This document shows positions 8,642 through 17,238 of a stretch of DNA of 50,597 nt, one piece after another. The position numbers were made by a program, and so were the translations under genes. Origin of the DNA: an uncultured Alphaproteobacteria bacterium (GTDB taxonomy: Bacteria; Pseudomonadota; Alphaproteobacteria; Puniceispirillales; Puniceispirillaceae); NCBI GenBank assembly GCA_937924895.1, contig CALEYP010000016.1, forward strand, positions 1 to 50,597, in the 5' to 3' direction. Each line of letters opens with the position of its first letter. The stretch's first letter is position 1. The notes under the pieces are model-generated. The model saw only the letters and a list, made by a program, of their open reading frames with translations, was not told the DNA's origin and did not search any database.

Positions 8642-9604
8642 ATGCGTGCTTGTGGGTATATAATGGGGGCTGCGCTGTTGGCACTGACGAATCCAGCCAT
8701 GGCCTTAACTTTCAAATCTGGGCAAACCATTTCAGGTGGCGATGCAAATGTGCCTCCGATTACAACTGAATTAATGGCAGCCTGCGAGCCTGCCAATCTA
8801 ACACCGCACCCGACAGACACGATGCAAGCGCTATCTTTCAATATTCGATATGATAGCGGCGACACCGGCCATAATGGTTGGGCCACAAGAGCGCCAAAGG
8901 TCGCTAGTATTTTCGCAAAATATAATGTTGATTTTGGCGGGTTGCAGGAAGTGCTTCACCATCAATTAGACTGGTTAGAAGAGAATTTGCCTGCCTATCA
9001 TTTTGTCGGTGTAGGGCGTGATGATGGCGTGGAAGCTGGAGAATATGCCCCGATATTCTTCCGCAAGGACATGTTCGAACTCATTGAGACAGATACTATC
9101 TGGCTGAGCGAGACCCCGACAGAGGCAGGTAGTAAAGGATGGGATGCTGCGCTGCCACGAATTGCAACCTTCGCCATCTTGCGCCATATGCCAAGCGGTG
9201 AGGTCATGTTGCTTGGCTCGGCGCATTATGACCATCGTGGCACCCAAGCCCGTCAAAATAGTGGCAAAGTAATCCAAGATTACATTACCGCGCAGCGTGC
9301 CACTTATGACATGCCGCTTCGCGTTTTAGTCGTTGATTTCAATGATATCCCCAATTCCGCAACCACCAATGCAATTGAGCGTCATAATTGCCTGTTTGAT
9401 AGCCGGCGAATGGCGGCAGAGAGTGAGGGGCCAAATTCAACATGGAATGGCTTTCGCTCTATCGAAGCTTATCGGCGAATTGACTATATCTTCATGAACC
9501 CGGCCTTGCCTGTGGCCTCTCATATCATTGATGATGAGCGGATTAAGGGGGGATATCCCTCAGACCATCTGCCTGTCATTGCGACATTGAGCGCGCCACA
9601 ATAA
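8642..9604 (+). CDS. Exported endonuclease/exonuclease/phosphatase-family protein
   Basis: A 320-residue protein with a signal peptide (about residues 1-21, ending AMA) and one EEP metallophosphodiesterase domain. Recognisable family blocks are LSFNIRYD (metal-binding Asn region), GLQEV (metal-ligand Glu), SAHYDHRG (usually TH(F/L)DH), VDFND (usually GDFN) and a final YPSDHLPV with the catalytic Asp-His pair. Relatives hydrolyse phosphodiesters or phosphomonoesters outside the cytoplasm, but substrates vary widely. Three consecutive ATG codons occur (8636, 8639, 8642). The last is preferred because the GAGG site is then seven bases away. It follows the AbrB-family gene and converges on prpF. 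Confidence 0.82.
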   Translation: MRACGYIMGAALLALTNPAMALTFKSGQTISGGDANVPPITTELMAACEPANLTPHPTDTMQALSFNIRYDSGDTGHNGWATRAPKVASIFAKYNVDFGGLQEVLHHQLDWLEENLPAYHFVGVGRDDGVEAGEYAPIFFRKDMFELIETDTIWLSETPTEAGSKGWDAALPRIATFAILRHMPSGEVMLLGSAHYDHRGTQARQNSGKVIQDYITAQRATYDMPLRVLVVDFNDIPNSATTNAIERHNCLFDSRRMAAESEGPNSTWNGFRSIEAYRRIDYIFMNPALPVASHIIDDERIKGGYPSDHLPVIATLSAPQ

Positions 9605-9615
9605 GAGCCCCTCTC

Positions 9616-10701
9616 TTATTTTTGCCAGATAGAGGCCGGGATAAAAAGCTCACCTTTTGCTAATTTACGGGCGGTCCGAATCAGGCCCGCAGAGCGATGG
9701 GTAAAACCATCCTCTGTCATATCATAGTCAATGACCACATCCATGACCCCCATCGGGTGATGTAAATGAATGGTGGCTGGCGTCTCATTCGGCGCTGTCA
9801 TCATATCATAGGCAATCGTGCCAGGGGTCAGCGCGCAAGAGGCCATGCATTGGCTACCTGTCACCGCCATTGTGGGATGTGTGCTCCATGGCATGAAATA
9901 ACGGGTGATGATATGGCCGACTTCCTCATGAGGGGCGAAAAGGCCAAATTTGGGTGTCACTGATTGGCTGCAATCCCCCATCCCCATCAAGGCGCCAGCT
10001 TTGATCCGTATCGCTTCCATTTTCGCGAAGAACTCTCTGTTGGCATCAAGCTCATCTCTGGTTTCATGACCTGTCAGGCCAAAATCAGAGGCGCGTGCCA
10101 TCACCATTGGCATAGCCACATCCATACAAGTAACCTCAATACCATCAATTACATCACTGAGGTTGCCTGTCGGCAAAAAGGCACCTGTTGATGAGCCGGC
10201 CACATCCATAAAATTCAACTCAATAGGGGCAGACGTCCCAGGCACCCCATCAATGGCTGCGTCACCCTCATAGCTTACTATGCCGCCTGGCGTTTGCACC
10301 CGGGACATAATGCGCGCGCCGGTATTGACGGCGCGGATATTCACATTTGTCACGCCATCTTGCGCTGGTAATAGGCCCATTTCAATCGCCGCTGGCCCCA
10401 CAGCTGTGAGGATATTGCCGCAGGTTGGTTTGAAATCTACAAGCTGATCTTCAACACTTACCTGCGCAAAGAAATAATCAATATCTGCCCACTCATCATC
10501 CGATGCCGAGAGAATAGCCACCTTGGTTGTGACAGCATTACCGCCGCCAATGCCGTCAATATTAAGCGGGTGCCCCGACCCCACGGCCGCGCATAATACG
10601 TCTGCCAGCTGGTCACGGTCAGATGGCAAATCAGCTTTATTCATATAAGGGCCACGAGAGGTGCCGCCACGCATGAAGTAAAAGGGGATCGCTGTTTGCA
10701 T
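9616..10701 (-). CDS. PrpF-family double-bond isomerase/tautomerase
   Basis: A 361-residue member of the PrpF fold (DUF453), which includes 2-methylaconitate cis-trans isomerase and 4-oxalomesaconate tautomerase. The N-terminal signature FYFMRGGTSRGPYM and the CGNILTAVGPAAIE block with its active-site cysteine are visible. These enzymes move or isomerise a double bond in tri- and dicarboxylates. It is last in an operon with tctC, the tctAB fusion and the LeuB-like gene, and 3 kb from tcuAB. An aconitate-type substrate is therefore a reasonable guess, although the gene is not part of a 2-methylcitrate or gallate cluster. The AGGAG ribosome site overlaps the stop codon region of the upstream gene. 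Confidence 0.85.
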   Translation of the reverse strand: MQTAIPFYFMRGGTSRGPYMNKADLPSDRDQLADVLCAAVGSGHPLNIDGIGGGNAVTTKVAILSASDDEWADIDYFFAQVSVEDQLVDFKPTCGNILTAVGPAAIEMGLLPAQDGVTNVNIRAVNTGARIMSRVQTPGGIVSYEGDAAIDGVPGTSAPIELNFMDVAGSSTGAFLPTGNLSDVIDGIEVTCMDVAMPMVMARASDFGLTGHETRDELDANREFFAKMEAIRIKAGALMGMGDCSQSVTPKFGLFAPHEEVGHIITRYFMPWSTHPTMAVTGSQCMASCALTPGTIAYDMMTAPNETPATIHLHHPMGVMDVVIDYDMTEDGFTHRSAGLIRTARKLAKGELFIPASIWQK

Positions 10702-10710
10702 AATAAGCTC

Positions 10711-11775
10711 CTACTCTTGCGATATGAGAGAACAAAGTTGAGTTGTAAAAGCGCTGGTCGACAAGCTGCCACCTAAATCTGCGGTTCTTGTCTTACTGTC
10801 TTGTAGCATATGCCTGATAGCGGTCTCAATGCGTGTGGCGGCTTTGGTCTCACCAAGATGAGATAACAACATCGCCAGCGACAATATCAAAGAACAGGGG
10901 TTTGCCATATCTTGTCCGGCAATCTGGGGCGCGGAGCCATGTTGGGCTTGCGCGGCGGCATGATGTTCTCCGGCATTCAAAGACCCAGCCAGACCTAATG
11001 ATCCTGATAACTCTGCGGCTAAATCAGACAGGATATCGCCAAACATATTGGTTGTCACAATCACATCAAATTGGTCTGGCGTGCGCACGAGCATTGCTGC
11101 CGCAGAATCAACCAACATCTCCTCATAGGTAATTGCGGGATAGCGGGCTGCGACGTCTCTGACGGCCTCAAGGAAAAGCGTATCAGATAGCCGCATCACA
11201 TTTGCCTTATGAACGGCTGTTACTTTTTTCTGGTCTCGTTGGGCCGCCCAGGCAAAGGCGCTTTCAGCAATATTGCGCGAGGCTTCGGTTGTGATGCGCC
11301 GCAGTGACAATGCCACACCCTCCACGGGCATGAATTCAGCATTGCCTTGGAACATATTACGGTCCGCATAAAAGCCTTCCAAATTCTCACGCATGACAAT
11401 CACGTCAATGGGGTTGGTAATAGGCGAAGAACATCCCGGCCAGTTGCGCGCGGGGCGGATATTGGCATAAAGCGATAAGGTCTTACGCAGAAGGCCCGAG
11501 GGATTGACCCCGCCCTCTGCCACAGGCGGATACTCATTATGTGAGACTGGGCCAAGGATAATGCCATCGGCAGCTTTGGCCGCCTCTAGCACTTCGTCTG
11601 GCATTGTTGTTCCTGTCTTGGCAAGGGCGGCAAAGCCAATCTCTTGGTGAGAGATGCGCACAGGCCGTGATAAGTGCGGCTGGACAGCCTCTAACACAGC
11701 AAGCGTGGCAGACATGATCTCAGGGCCAATACCATCACCCTCAAGGGCTAAGAATTCATAAGGAGTCACGGACAT
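10711..11775 (-). CDS. Isocitrate/isopropylmalate-family oxidative decarboxylase
   Basis: A 354-residue NAD(P)-dependent beta-decarboxylating dehydrogenase of the LeuB/isocitrate/homoisocitrate/tartrate family. Seen motifs are LEGDGIGPEIM at the N-terminus, the substrate-binding IVMRENLEGFYADR, the catalytic lysine region VHKANVMRLSD and the metal/cofactor segment TNMFGDILSDLAAELSGSLG. True LeuB usually has a leucine-rich substrate loop and lies with leuCD, which is not the case here. Within a tricarboxylate transport operon an isocitrate-like 2-hydroxy-tricarboxylate substrate is more likely (inference). An AAGGA directly abuts the ATG at 11775, so initiation at the GTG two codons later (11769) is possible. 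Confidence 0.82.
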   Translation of the reverse strand: MSVTPYEFLALEGDGIGPEIMSATLAVLEAVQPHLSRPVRISHQEIGFAALAKTGTTMPDEVLEAAKAADGIILGPVSHNEYPPVAEGGVNPSGLLRKTLSLYANIRPARNWPGCSSPITNPIDVIVMRENLEGFYADRNMFQGNAEFMPVEGVALSLRRITTEASRNIAESAFAWAAQRDQKKVTAVHKANVMRLSDTLFLEAVRDVAARYPAITYEEMLVDSAAAMLVRTPDQFDVIVTTNMFGDILSDLAAELSGSLGLAGSLNAGEHHAAAQAQHGSAPQIAGQDMANPCSLILSLAMLLSHLGETKAATRIETAIRHMLQDSKTRTADLGGSLSTSAFTTQLCSLISQE

Positions 11776-11789
11776 TCCTTATATCCTCA

Positions 11790-13817
11790 TTAGCCAAGTG
11801 GCCAAGGCAATGTCATATAAGACTGCAATAAGCCAGGAGGGAAATCACGATTGAGCACGGATGCCATAAAGCACATGAAGCCAATCCCTGCTGCTGAATA
11901 GAGCGTCGTTTGCACCCATGATAAGCCAGCACGCAAACGGAAGAAGCTGAGCAAGAACAGCGCCAAGGCTAAGATGAAACCCAATAAAGAGGTCAGAAGC
12001 AGCAATCCAGCAAACCACCGCAAGGTGACCCATAGCCCATATCGATTCTCTTCAGATAGATTTTTTTCTCTATCGGCAAATAGGATATCTGTTTCTGGCT
12101 TCAGACGCATCTGCACCAGCAAAATAGCACCGCAAAGCACTGTTACCGAGGCAATAACCAGAGGGAAAATCGCGTCAACAAAAGCATAGCTTGGAATGAG
12201 CCATGCATCGATGAGGGCATAAAGCGCAAACCCTGTGACGGCTAATAAAAAGATGAGCGGCGCTCTCTTGCCACCTGACGGTACCTCGCCTTCAGCAAGG
12301 ATGTTTTTGGCTTGGCGCAAGCCGACAATGACTGACAAGATGGTAATCACAATCAAAGTCAAAACAATGGGGCTGGCGATGTAATCAAAGCCAGCTTCTA
12401 GCGATTGACGAAAGCGAATTCCCGCAATTTGATTGGCGTTATTGGCATAATTCTCAACAGGATTGGCTAGCACAAACCCAATGAGAAAGGCAGGACGTGA
12501 CCAATCAAAACGGCGCATCAAAATACCTAGAAGGCCAATAGAGAATAACGCCACCAAATCCATCAGATTTTGTCCAGATTGGAAGGCGGCAAAGGCAATA
12601 ATCATAAAGACAAATGGCGCCACGAGGGCAAAGCGAATATTGGTAATCTTCGCAATATAGGTTGATAGCGCGATGCATAAAATCGTACCTAGCACATTCG
12701 CCAAAGCCAACAGCCATACAATCGAATAGGTGTAATTGAGGTTGTTTTTCAGCATCACCTGACCAACCTCTAATTCACCAGAACCGAGCAGAGATAGCGC
12801 CCCAATGAAAATCGCCATAGAGCCAGAGCCAGGTATGCCAAAGAGAAGTGTTGGCACAAGCCCGCCTCCTTCTTTGGCATTATTTGAGCTTTCAGGTCCG
12901 ATCACGCCGCGGACTTCGCCTTTGCCAAAACCAGATTTATCTTTTGTGGTTTGAACCGTGTGACCATAGGCAATCCAGTCTACGACGGAGCCGCCAAGGC
13001 CAGGGATGACGCCAACAGTCACACCAATGAGGGAACAGCGAATAGAGAGCCATTTATTGGCCCACCAATCCTTGATGCCTTCATACCAGCCTGACCCTAG
13101 GCTGGCCTTATCAGAAATCGCTTTATCTTGGCGAAGCAGCGCAATGATTTCAGGAATCGCAAAGATGCCAAGGCCTACAATGACCAATTTCAAACCATCA
13201 ATGAGATAGGGATAATCATAGGATGACATCCGCAATTCCCCATTAAAGGGGCCCTCGCCAATGGTCGCCACCAACATACCTAGCCCGGCGGCCATGATGC
13301 CTTTAATCGCAATACGTCCTGCCAAAATGCCAACCATGGACAGGCCAAAGGCTGAGACCATTAACAATTCCGGCGATTGGAACATCAACACGATAGGGCG
13401 TGCTATTAGGATAAAGAAGGTCAGGAAAAAGGCGCCCACAATACCGCCAAATAGAGACGAGGCGAAGGCAGCAGATAAGGCACGTGCCGCCATACCTTTT
13501 TTAGCCATAGGGAAACCGTCAAGCACGGTTGCTTGCGACGCAGATGAGCCAGGGATTCCCATGAGGACAGACGCAAACGTATCAGATGTAGGTACAACAG
13601 CGACCATCCCCACCATCAAAGCAAGGCCAAGGATGGGGTCAAGACCAAACATAAAGGGCAAAACAAGCGAGAGGCCAGCAATCCCGCCTAAACCGGGGAA
13701 AATACCAATGGCAAGCCCCATGACAACACCAAGCATGAGGTAGCCAATAACCATCGGCTGCAGAATTAATTGCCAGGCCTGTCCCAGAGCTGGCAGAGCA
13801 TCAACGAAAATGTCCAT
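11790..13817 (-). CDS. Fused TctA-TctB tripartite tricarboxylate transporter permease
   Basis: A 675-residue membrane protein. Residues 1 to about 500 are the large TctA permease, with the signature GIFPGLGGIAGLSLVLPF, the second-half repeat GVIPGLGGSVVDW and about eleven membrane segments. The remaining 165 or so residues contain four more membrane segments separated by a charged loop (about residues 580-600). This is the pattern of the small TctB subunit, which is normally a separate gene in front of tctA. No separate tctB is present. With TctC (13895-14983) it would form a complete secondary transporter for tri- or dicarboxylates. It follows tctC after a 77-base gap that holds a terminator-like hairpin. 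Confidence 0.88.
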   Translation of the reverse strand: MDIFVDALPALGQAWQLILQPMVIGYLMLGVVMGLAIGIFPGLGGIAGLSLVLPFMFGLDPILGLALMVGMVAVVPTSDTFASVLMGIPGSSASQATVLDGFPMAKKGMAARALSAAFASSLFGGIVGAFFLTFFILIARPIVLMFQSPELLMVSAFGLSMVGILAGRIAIKGIMAAGLGMLVATIGEGPFNGELRMSSYDYPYLIDGLKLVIVGLGIFAIPEIIALLRQDKAISDKASLGSGWYEGIKDWWANKWLSIRCSLIGVTVGVIPGLGGSVVDWIAYGHTVQTTKDKSGFGKGEVRGVIGPESSNNAKEGGGLVPTLLFGIPGSGSMAIFIGALSLLGSGELEVGQVMLKNNLNYTYSIVWLLALANVLGTILCIALSTYIAKITNIRFALVAPFVFMIIAFAAFQSGQNLMDLVALFSIGLLGILMRRFDWSRPAFLIGFVLANPVENYANNANQIAGIRFRQSLEAGFDYIASPIVLTLIVITILSVIVGLRQAKNILAEGEVPSGGKRAPLIFLLAVTGFALYALIDAWLIPSYAFVDAIFPLVIASVTVLCGAILLVQMRLKPETDILFADREKNLSEENRYGLWVTLRWFAGLLLLTSLLGFILALALFLLSFFRLRAGLSWVQTTLYSAAGIGFMCFMASVLNRDFPPGLLQSYMTLPWPLG

Positions 13818-13842
13818 AATGAATGCCCCCGCATAATCTTTT

Positions 13843-13877
13843 AAAAAATGGCTCTGCCCATCAAGACAGGCAGAGCC
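13843..13877 (-). terminator. Intrinsic terminator/attenuator between tctC and tctAB
   Basis: On the minus strand, arms GGCTCTGCC and GGCAGAGCC (13869-13877 and 13850-13858) form a 9-bp GC-rich stem with a 10-base loop, followed by A and six T. It lies in the 77-base gap after the tctC stop. A leaky terminator here would give more binding protein than permease, as is usual for solute-binding-protein transporters. Confidence 0.8.
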
Positions 13878-13894
13878 GCATTAGATAGGTATGA

Positions 13895-14983
13895 CTAGTT
13901 TAGTGATACGCCGAAATCAGCCTGTAGCCAATCTGTGACATATGACTTAGCGCTGTCTGATACTGTGATCGCACCGCCTAGTGCAGCTTGTGCATCGTCA
14001 CCAACATACATTGGGTACTTACCAAGACGCTTTGCTGAGATTTCTGCGAAGTCAGAACGGGCCGCAATAGCATTGAAGGCCTTTACATAGGCGTCAACCA
14101 CATCTTGTGGTGTGCCGGCTGGCAAGAAGGCAATCTTCTGTGATGGGAACCCTGCAATAAAGAAGGCTTTCCATGCATCCCAAGCTGGGCCAGATGTTTC
14201 ACAACCATCTGTCGCATCACAAACTTCTTTGAAAGTTGGGATCTCTGGGAATGTTGGGTCACGCACAATGTCGCCATTTGATGCCAAAGCACCCCATGTC
14301 ATCATTGGCACAGCTTTACCTTCTTCTACCAAAGGTGTGACTGACTTCAAGAATGATGAAGATGTCTGGTAATCAATTGTGGCTTCGCCTGATTCGAACA
14401 TCTTGCGGCCATCACCACGACCTTTAATGCCCATCACATGCTCAACCTTCATGCCTAGCATTTTCCATGCCAAGGCTGGGATCAGGTCAAGACGTGTTGC
14501 ACCCTGGTTACCATAGATGAATGTCTTACCTTTTAGGTTGTTGGCTGTGCCATCAAATAGCTTGCCATCTTCGGCATTCAAATAAGCCACACCGCCAGTG
14601 CCTGAGGCCATGACAGGGATCCAATCCTTATATTCATAGCGGACACGTGGGTCACCCAAAAGATAGGGGAACTGTGTTGAGCCTGATGAGCCGAACATTG
14701 TAAGGCCATCTGTATGTGACTGACCTTGGAACCAGTTTGCGCCCTTTGTTGAGCCTGCACCTGGCATGAACTTCACAACAACAGTTGGGTTGCCTTCCAT
14801 ATGCTCTGAGATTAGTGGGGCAAAGAAGTTTGCCCATTTGGCTGAACCACCAGTTTCTGAGAATGGGATTGTCCATTCAATGGTCTTGCCGCTAAAATCA
14901 GCTGCAGTTGCTGGAAGTGATGCTGCGGCTGCCAAACCAGCTGCTACACCAGCGCCTAATACGAGGCGAGTAAGCTTTTTCAT
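13895..14983 (-). CDS. tctC: TctC-family periplasmic tricarboxylate-binding protein
   Basis: A 362-residue exported solute-binding protein of the Bug/TctC family. The signal peptide covers about residues 1-27 (MKKLTRLVLGAG... SLPATAA). The mature domain begins with FSGKTIEWTIPF, then the FMPGAGSTKGANW ligand-loop region and a C-terminal FLPAGTPQDVVDAYV block typical of the family. A longer reading from 15037 is possible on paper, but the AAGGAGG site in front of the ATG at 14983 decides the start. It is first in the operon tctC-tctAB-LeuB-like-prpF and is divergent from the tctD/tctE pair, which probably controls it. Confidence 0.9.
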   Translation of the reverse strand: MKKLTRLVLGAGVAAGLAAAASLPATAADFSGKTIEWTIPFSETGGSAKWANFFAPLISEHMEGNPTVVVKFMPGAGSTKGANWFQGQSHTDGLTMFGSSGSTQFPYLLGDPRVRYEYKDWIPVMASGTGGVAYLNAEDGKLFDGTANNLKGKTFIYGNQGATRLDLIPALAWKMLGMKVEHVMGIKGRGDGRKMFESGEATIDYQTSSSFLKSVTPLVEEGKAVPMMTWGALASNGDIVRDPTFPEIPTFKEVCDATDGCETSGPAWDAWKAFFIAGFPSQKIAFLPAGTPQDVVDAYVKAFNAIAARSDFAEISAKRLGKYPMYVGDDAQAALGGAITVSDSAKSYVTDWLQADFGVSLN

Positions 14984-15020
14984 TATTTCCTCCTTCAATG
15001 AAAAGCACAATATGACGAAA

Positions 15021-15110
15021 GCATGTAACAAGGCCACATGAGAGCTATCCCATGTGAACTTTCGCTTGTATTGTGACAGTAAATCATCAAGCTTACATGA
15101 AACTTACATG
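15021..15110. promoter_or_regulatory. TTACATG-type repeats in the tctC/tctD divergent region
   Basis: Plus-strand direct repeats CTTACATG lie at 15092-15099 and 15103-15110, an 11-base period typical of PhoB/OmpR-type boxes. On the minus strand, facing tctC, GTTACATG lies at 15022-15029 and the variant GTTCACATG at 15051-15059; a further CACATG is at 15035-15040. The region separates tctC from the genes for an OmpR-type regulator and its kinase, so these are good candidate TctD sites controlling both directions. Binding is inferred, not shown. Confidence 0.6.
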
Positions 15111-15145
15111 CGCAAAAAAATTCAAGGACGAGGTTTGCTAGGCGA

Positions 15146-15808
15146 ATGCATATTCTCATTGTAGAAGATAACCCAACGCTACAAGAGGCCTTGCAGCTTC
15201 ATTTCACAGATGATGGGCATTTAGTGACGGCGCTTGAAGATGGTGAACAAGCGTTACATTTTCTGGTGCAAGAGCCCTTTGATTGCTGCATTTTAGATGT
15301 CAATCTTCCGCATATGTCAGGTTTGGAAGTCTTGCGTGCCGCGCGTCGCAAAGGGGTGACGATGCCTATCTTGTTATTGACCGCGCGAGATGAGGTGTCT
15401 GATCGTGTCGCGGGACTTGATGCCGGCGCTGATGATTACCTCACCAAACCCTTCGAGATGGCAGAATTAGATGCCCGCTTGCGCGCCTTATTGCGACGAG
15501 AGCCGCGTTTGCGGGATGATACCAGCCAGATTGGTCAGCTCACCCTCCATCATGCGGCTCGTCATGTCACCCATCACGGTACAATCCTCGCGCTATCGGC
15601 CAAAGAAGTGGCTGTGATTGAGATGTTGTCTGATACCCGCAACCAGCTTGTTGCCAAATCCCAACTAATCCAAAATATCTATGGGGTAGGGGCCGAAGTC
15701 AATGAGACAACCATCGAGGTGCTCATCTCCCGCTTGCGCAAAAAACTCAGCCCTTATGATGTCCAGATTAAGACCATGCGCGGCCTTGGTTATTATTTAG
15801 AGGATTAG
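15146..15808 (+). CDS. tctD: OmpR/PhoB-type response regulator (TctD-like)
   Basis: A 220-residue two-domain regulator. The receiver domain (residues 1 to about 115) has the acidic pocket E7/D8, the phosphorylated aspartate D51 (CCILDVNLP), T79 and the conserved K101 (DDYLTKPFE). The C-terminal winged-helix domain (about 125-220) ends with the typical VLISRLRKKL and GLGYYLED blocks. Its partner kinase starts five bases downstream. Its position next to tctC matches Salmonella TctD/TctE, which activates tricarboxylate uptake. The symbol is given by analogy of family and position. Confidence 0.87.
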   Translation: MHILIVEDNPTLQEALQLHFTDDGHLVTALEDGEQALHFLVQEPFDCCILDVNLPHMSGLEVLRAARRKGVTMPILLLTARDEVSDRVAGLDAGADDYLTKPFEMAELDARLRALLRREPRLRDDTSQIGQLTLHHAARHVTHHGTILALSAKEVAVIEMLSDTRNQLVAKSQLIQNIYGVGAEVNETTIEVLISRLRKKLSPYDVQIKTMRGLGYYLED

Positions 15809-15813
15809 GGGCG

Positions 15814-17184
15814 ATGTTATTTGTAACCTCTTTGCGTTTGCGCTTGCTGGTTCTGATTTTATTGCCTTTGATGGTTGTCGCAAGTTTGGCCATCGGCTGG
15901 CAATATCGCCAATCTAGCCAATCGGCAGAGGCGGTATTTGATCAAAAATTATCTATTCTAGCTCTGGCTGTCTTTCGTGACTTACTGGCAACACAGGGTG
16001 AAAATTTATCGCCAAGCACCAAGGCCTTATTTGAAGAGGCGTCTGGCGCAACGTTCTTTTATCATGTGTCTGGCCCAGATGGCGGATTTGTGAATGGCTA
16101 CTCCCCACCGCCAATTGCCCCTGATGCGACATCACTTCCCTTTGGGGAGCTTGCCTTTTTTGATGCGACCTTCCGTGGTGAGCCGGTGACAGTAGTGCGC
16201 TTGCAAGAACGCGCTAGGGTTGATCAGCTGACAGGCACCATCATTGTATCTGTCTGGCAAAATCAAGAAGAACGTGCTGCATTTGCGCGTAATCTTGCGA
16301 TGCGTGGTGCTGTGGTGGTGATAGCTTTGATCCTGACCGTTTGTGCTGTGGTATTTTTCGGCATTCGCACAGGCCTCAGGCCTCTCAGTGCGTTGGATGG
16401 CGCCATCACGGCGCGCAGCTCTTCTGATCTGAGCCCAATTATGCGTAAAGTCCCTTATGAAGTGCGCCATATTGTTGATAGGCTCAATCATCTTTTTGCA
16501 GAGGTTACAGAGGCGCAGGCTGAGAAGGATAAATTCATCTCAGATGCGGCGCATCAACTCCGCAACCCCATTTCGGCAATGACATCAATGGCTGAGGTGG
16601 CGCAAAATGCCAAGACATTGCCAGACGCCAAAGCGCGCATGACAAGCCTTGCCGCTGCCGCGCGTGACCTGTCCCATCTTACCGAACAGATGTTGTCTTA
16701 TGAAAGATTGCGTCATCATGAATTACGGAAAGTCACAACGCATATTGATGGCTTTTTAGCAGATGTTGCCATGCCGCTGGCACAACGCGCTTTGGCGCAA
16801 AATTGCCAATTTGCGTTTGAGCCTGGCGCCGGTGAGTTAGCCCTGCCCATAGATGATATGATGATGGCACAAGCGATTACCAATTTGGTGGATAATGCCC
16901 TCAAACATGGCGGTGAGCCGCTAAGTCTCATCCAATTATCAAGCCAGCTTATAGCAGCGAGCGAAGAGGCGGCGGCCTTGCATATCATTGTGGCCAATGA
17001 TGGGGCGCCTTTGTCAGTCGTTGATAGTGACCGCTTATTTGAGCGGTTTGTGCAAGGGCATGAAGGGGACGGCACAGGCCTCGGCCTTGCTATCGTCAGC
17101 CAGGTGGCGCGTCAGCATGAGGGGCGCATTTCTTTTCAGGACCAAGATGGCTTGCGTCAGTTTATCCTCTCACTGCCTTTGTAG
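15814..17184 (+). CDS. tctE: Membrane sensor histidine kinase (TctE-like)
   Basis: A 456-residue kinase. Membrane helix 1 is at about residues 8-27, a periplasmic sensor of about 135 residues follows, helix 2 is at about 163-186, and then come a HAMP-like linker, the dimerisation/phosphoacceptor domain with H247 (DAAHQLRNPISAM) and the ATPase domain (N-box NLVDNALKHGG, G-boxes DGAPLS and GDGTGLGLAI). The periplasmic region resembles the TctE N-terminal sensor of tricarboxylate-responsive kinases. It is co-transcribed with the regulator, the two genes being five bases apart, and the start is placed by GAGGA eight bases upstream. Confidence 0.87.
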   Translation: MLFVTSLRLRLLVLILLPLMVVASLAIGWQYRQSSQSAEAVFDQKLSILALAVFRDLLATQGENLSPSTKALFEEASGATFFYHVSGPDGGFVNGYSPPPIAPDATSLPFGELAFFDATFRGEPVTVVRLQERARVDQLTGTIIVSVWQNQEERAAFARNLAMRGAVVVIALILTVCAVVFFGIRTGLRPLSALDGAITARSSSDLSPIMRKVPYEVRHIVDRLNHLFAEVTEAQAEKDKFISDAAHQLRNPISAMTSMAEVAQNAKTLPDAKARMTSLAAAARDLSHLTEQMLSYERLRHHELRKVTTHIDGFLADVAMPLAQRALAQNCQFAFEPGAGELALPIDDMMMAQAITNLVDNALKHGGEPLSLIQLSSQLIAASEEAAALHIIVANDGAPLSVVDSDRLFERFVQGHEGDGTGLGLAIVSQVARQHEGRISFQDQDGLRQFILSLPL

Positions 17185-17238
17185 GCATTGCGTGAAGATG
17201 GCTTGATTAACGGGGATGGCATTTGGTACATATGCCCC

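Noticed and set aside
10711..11775. Annotation as leuB (leucine biosynthesis).
   Set aside because: It lies in a tricarboxylate transport operon without leuA, leuC or leuD, and the substrate-binding segment RENLEGFYADR fits the wider isocitrate/tartrate group equally well.
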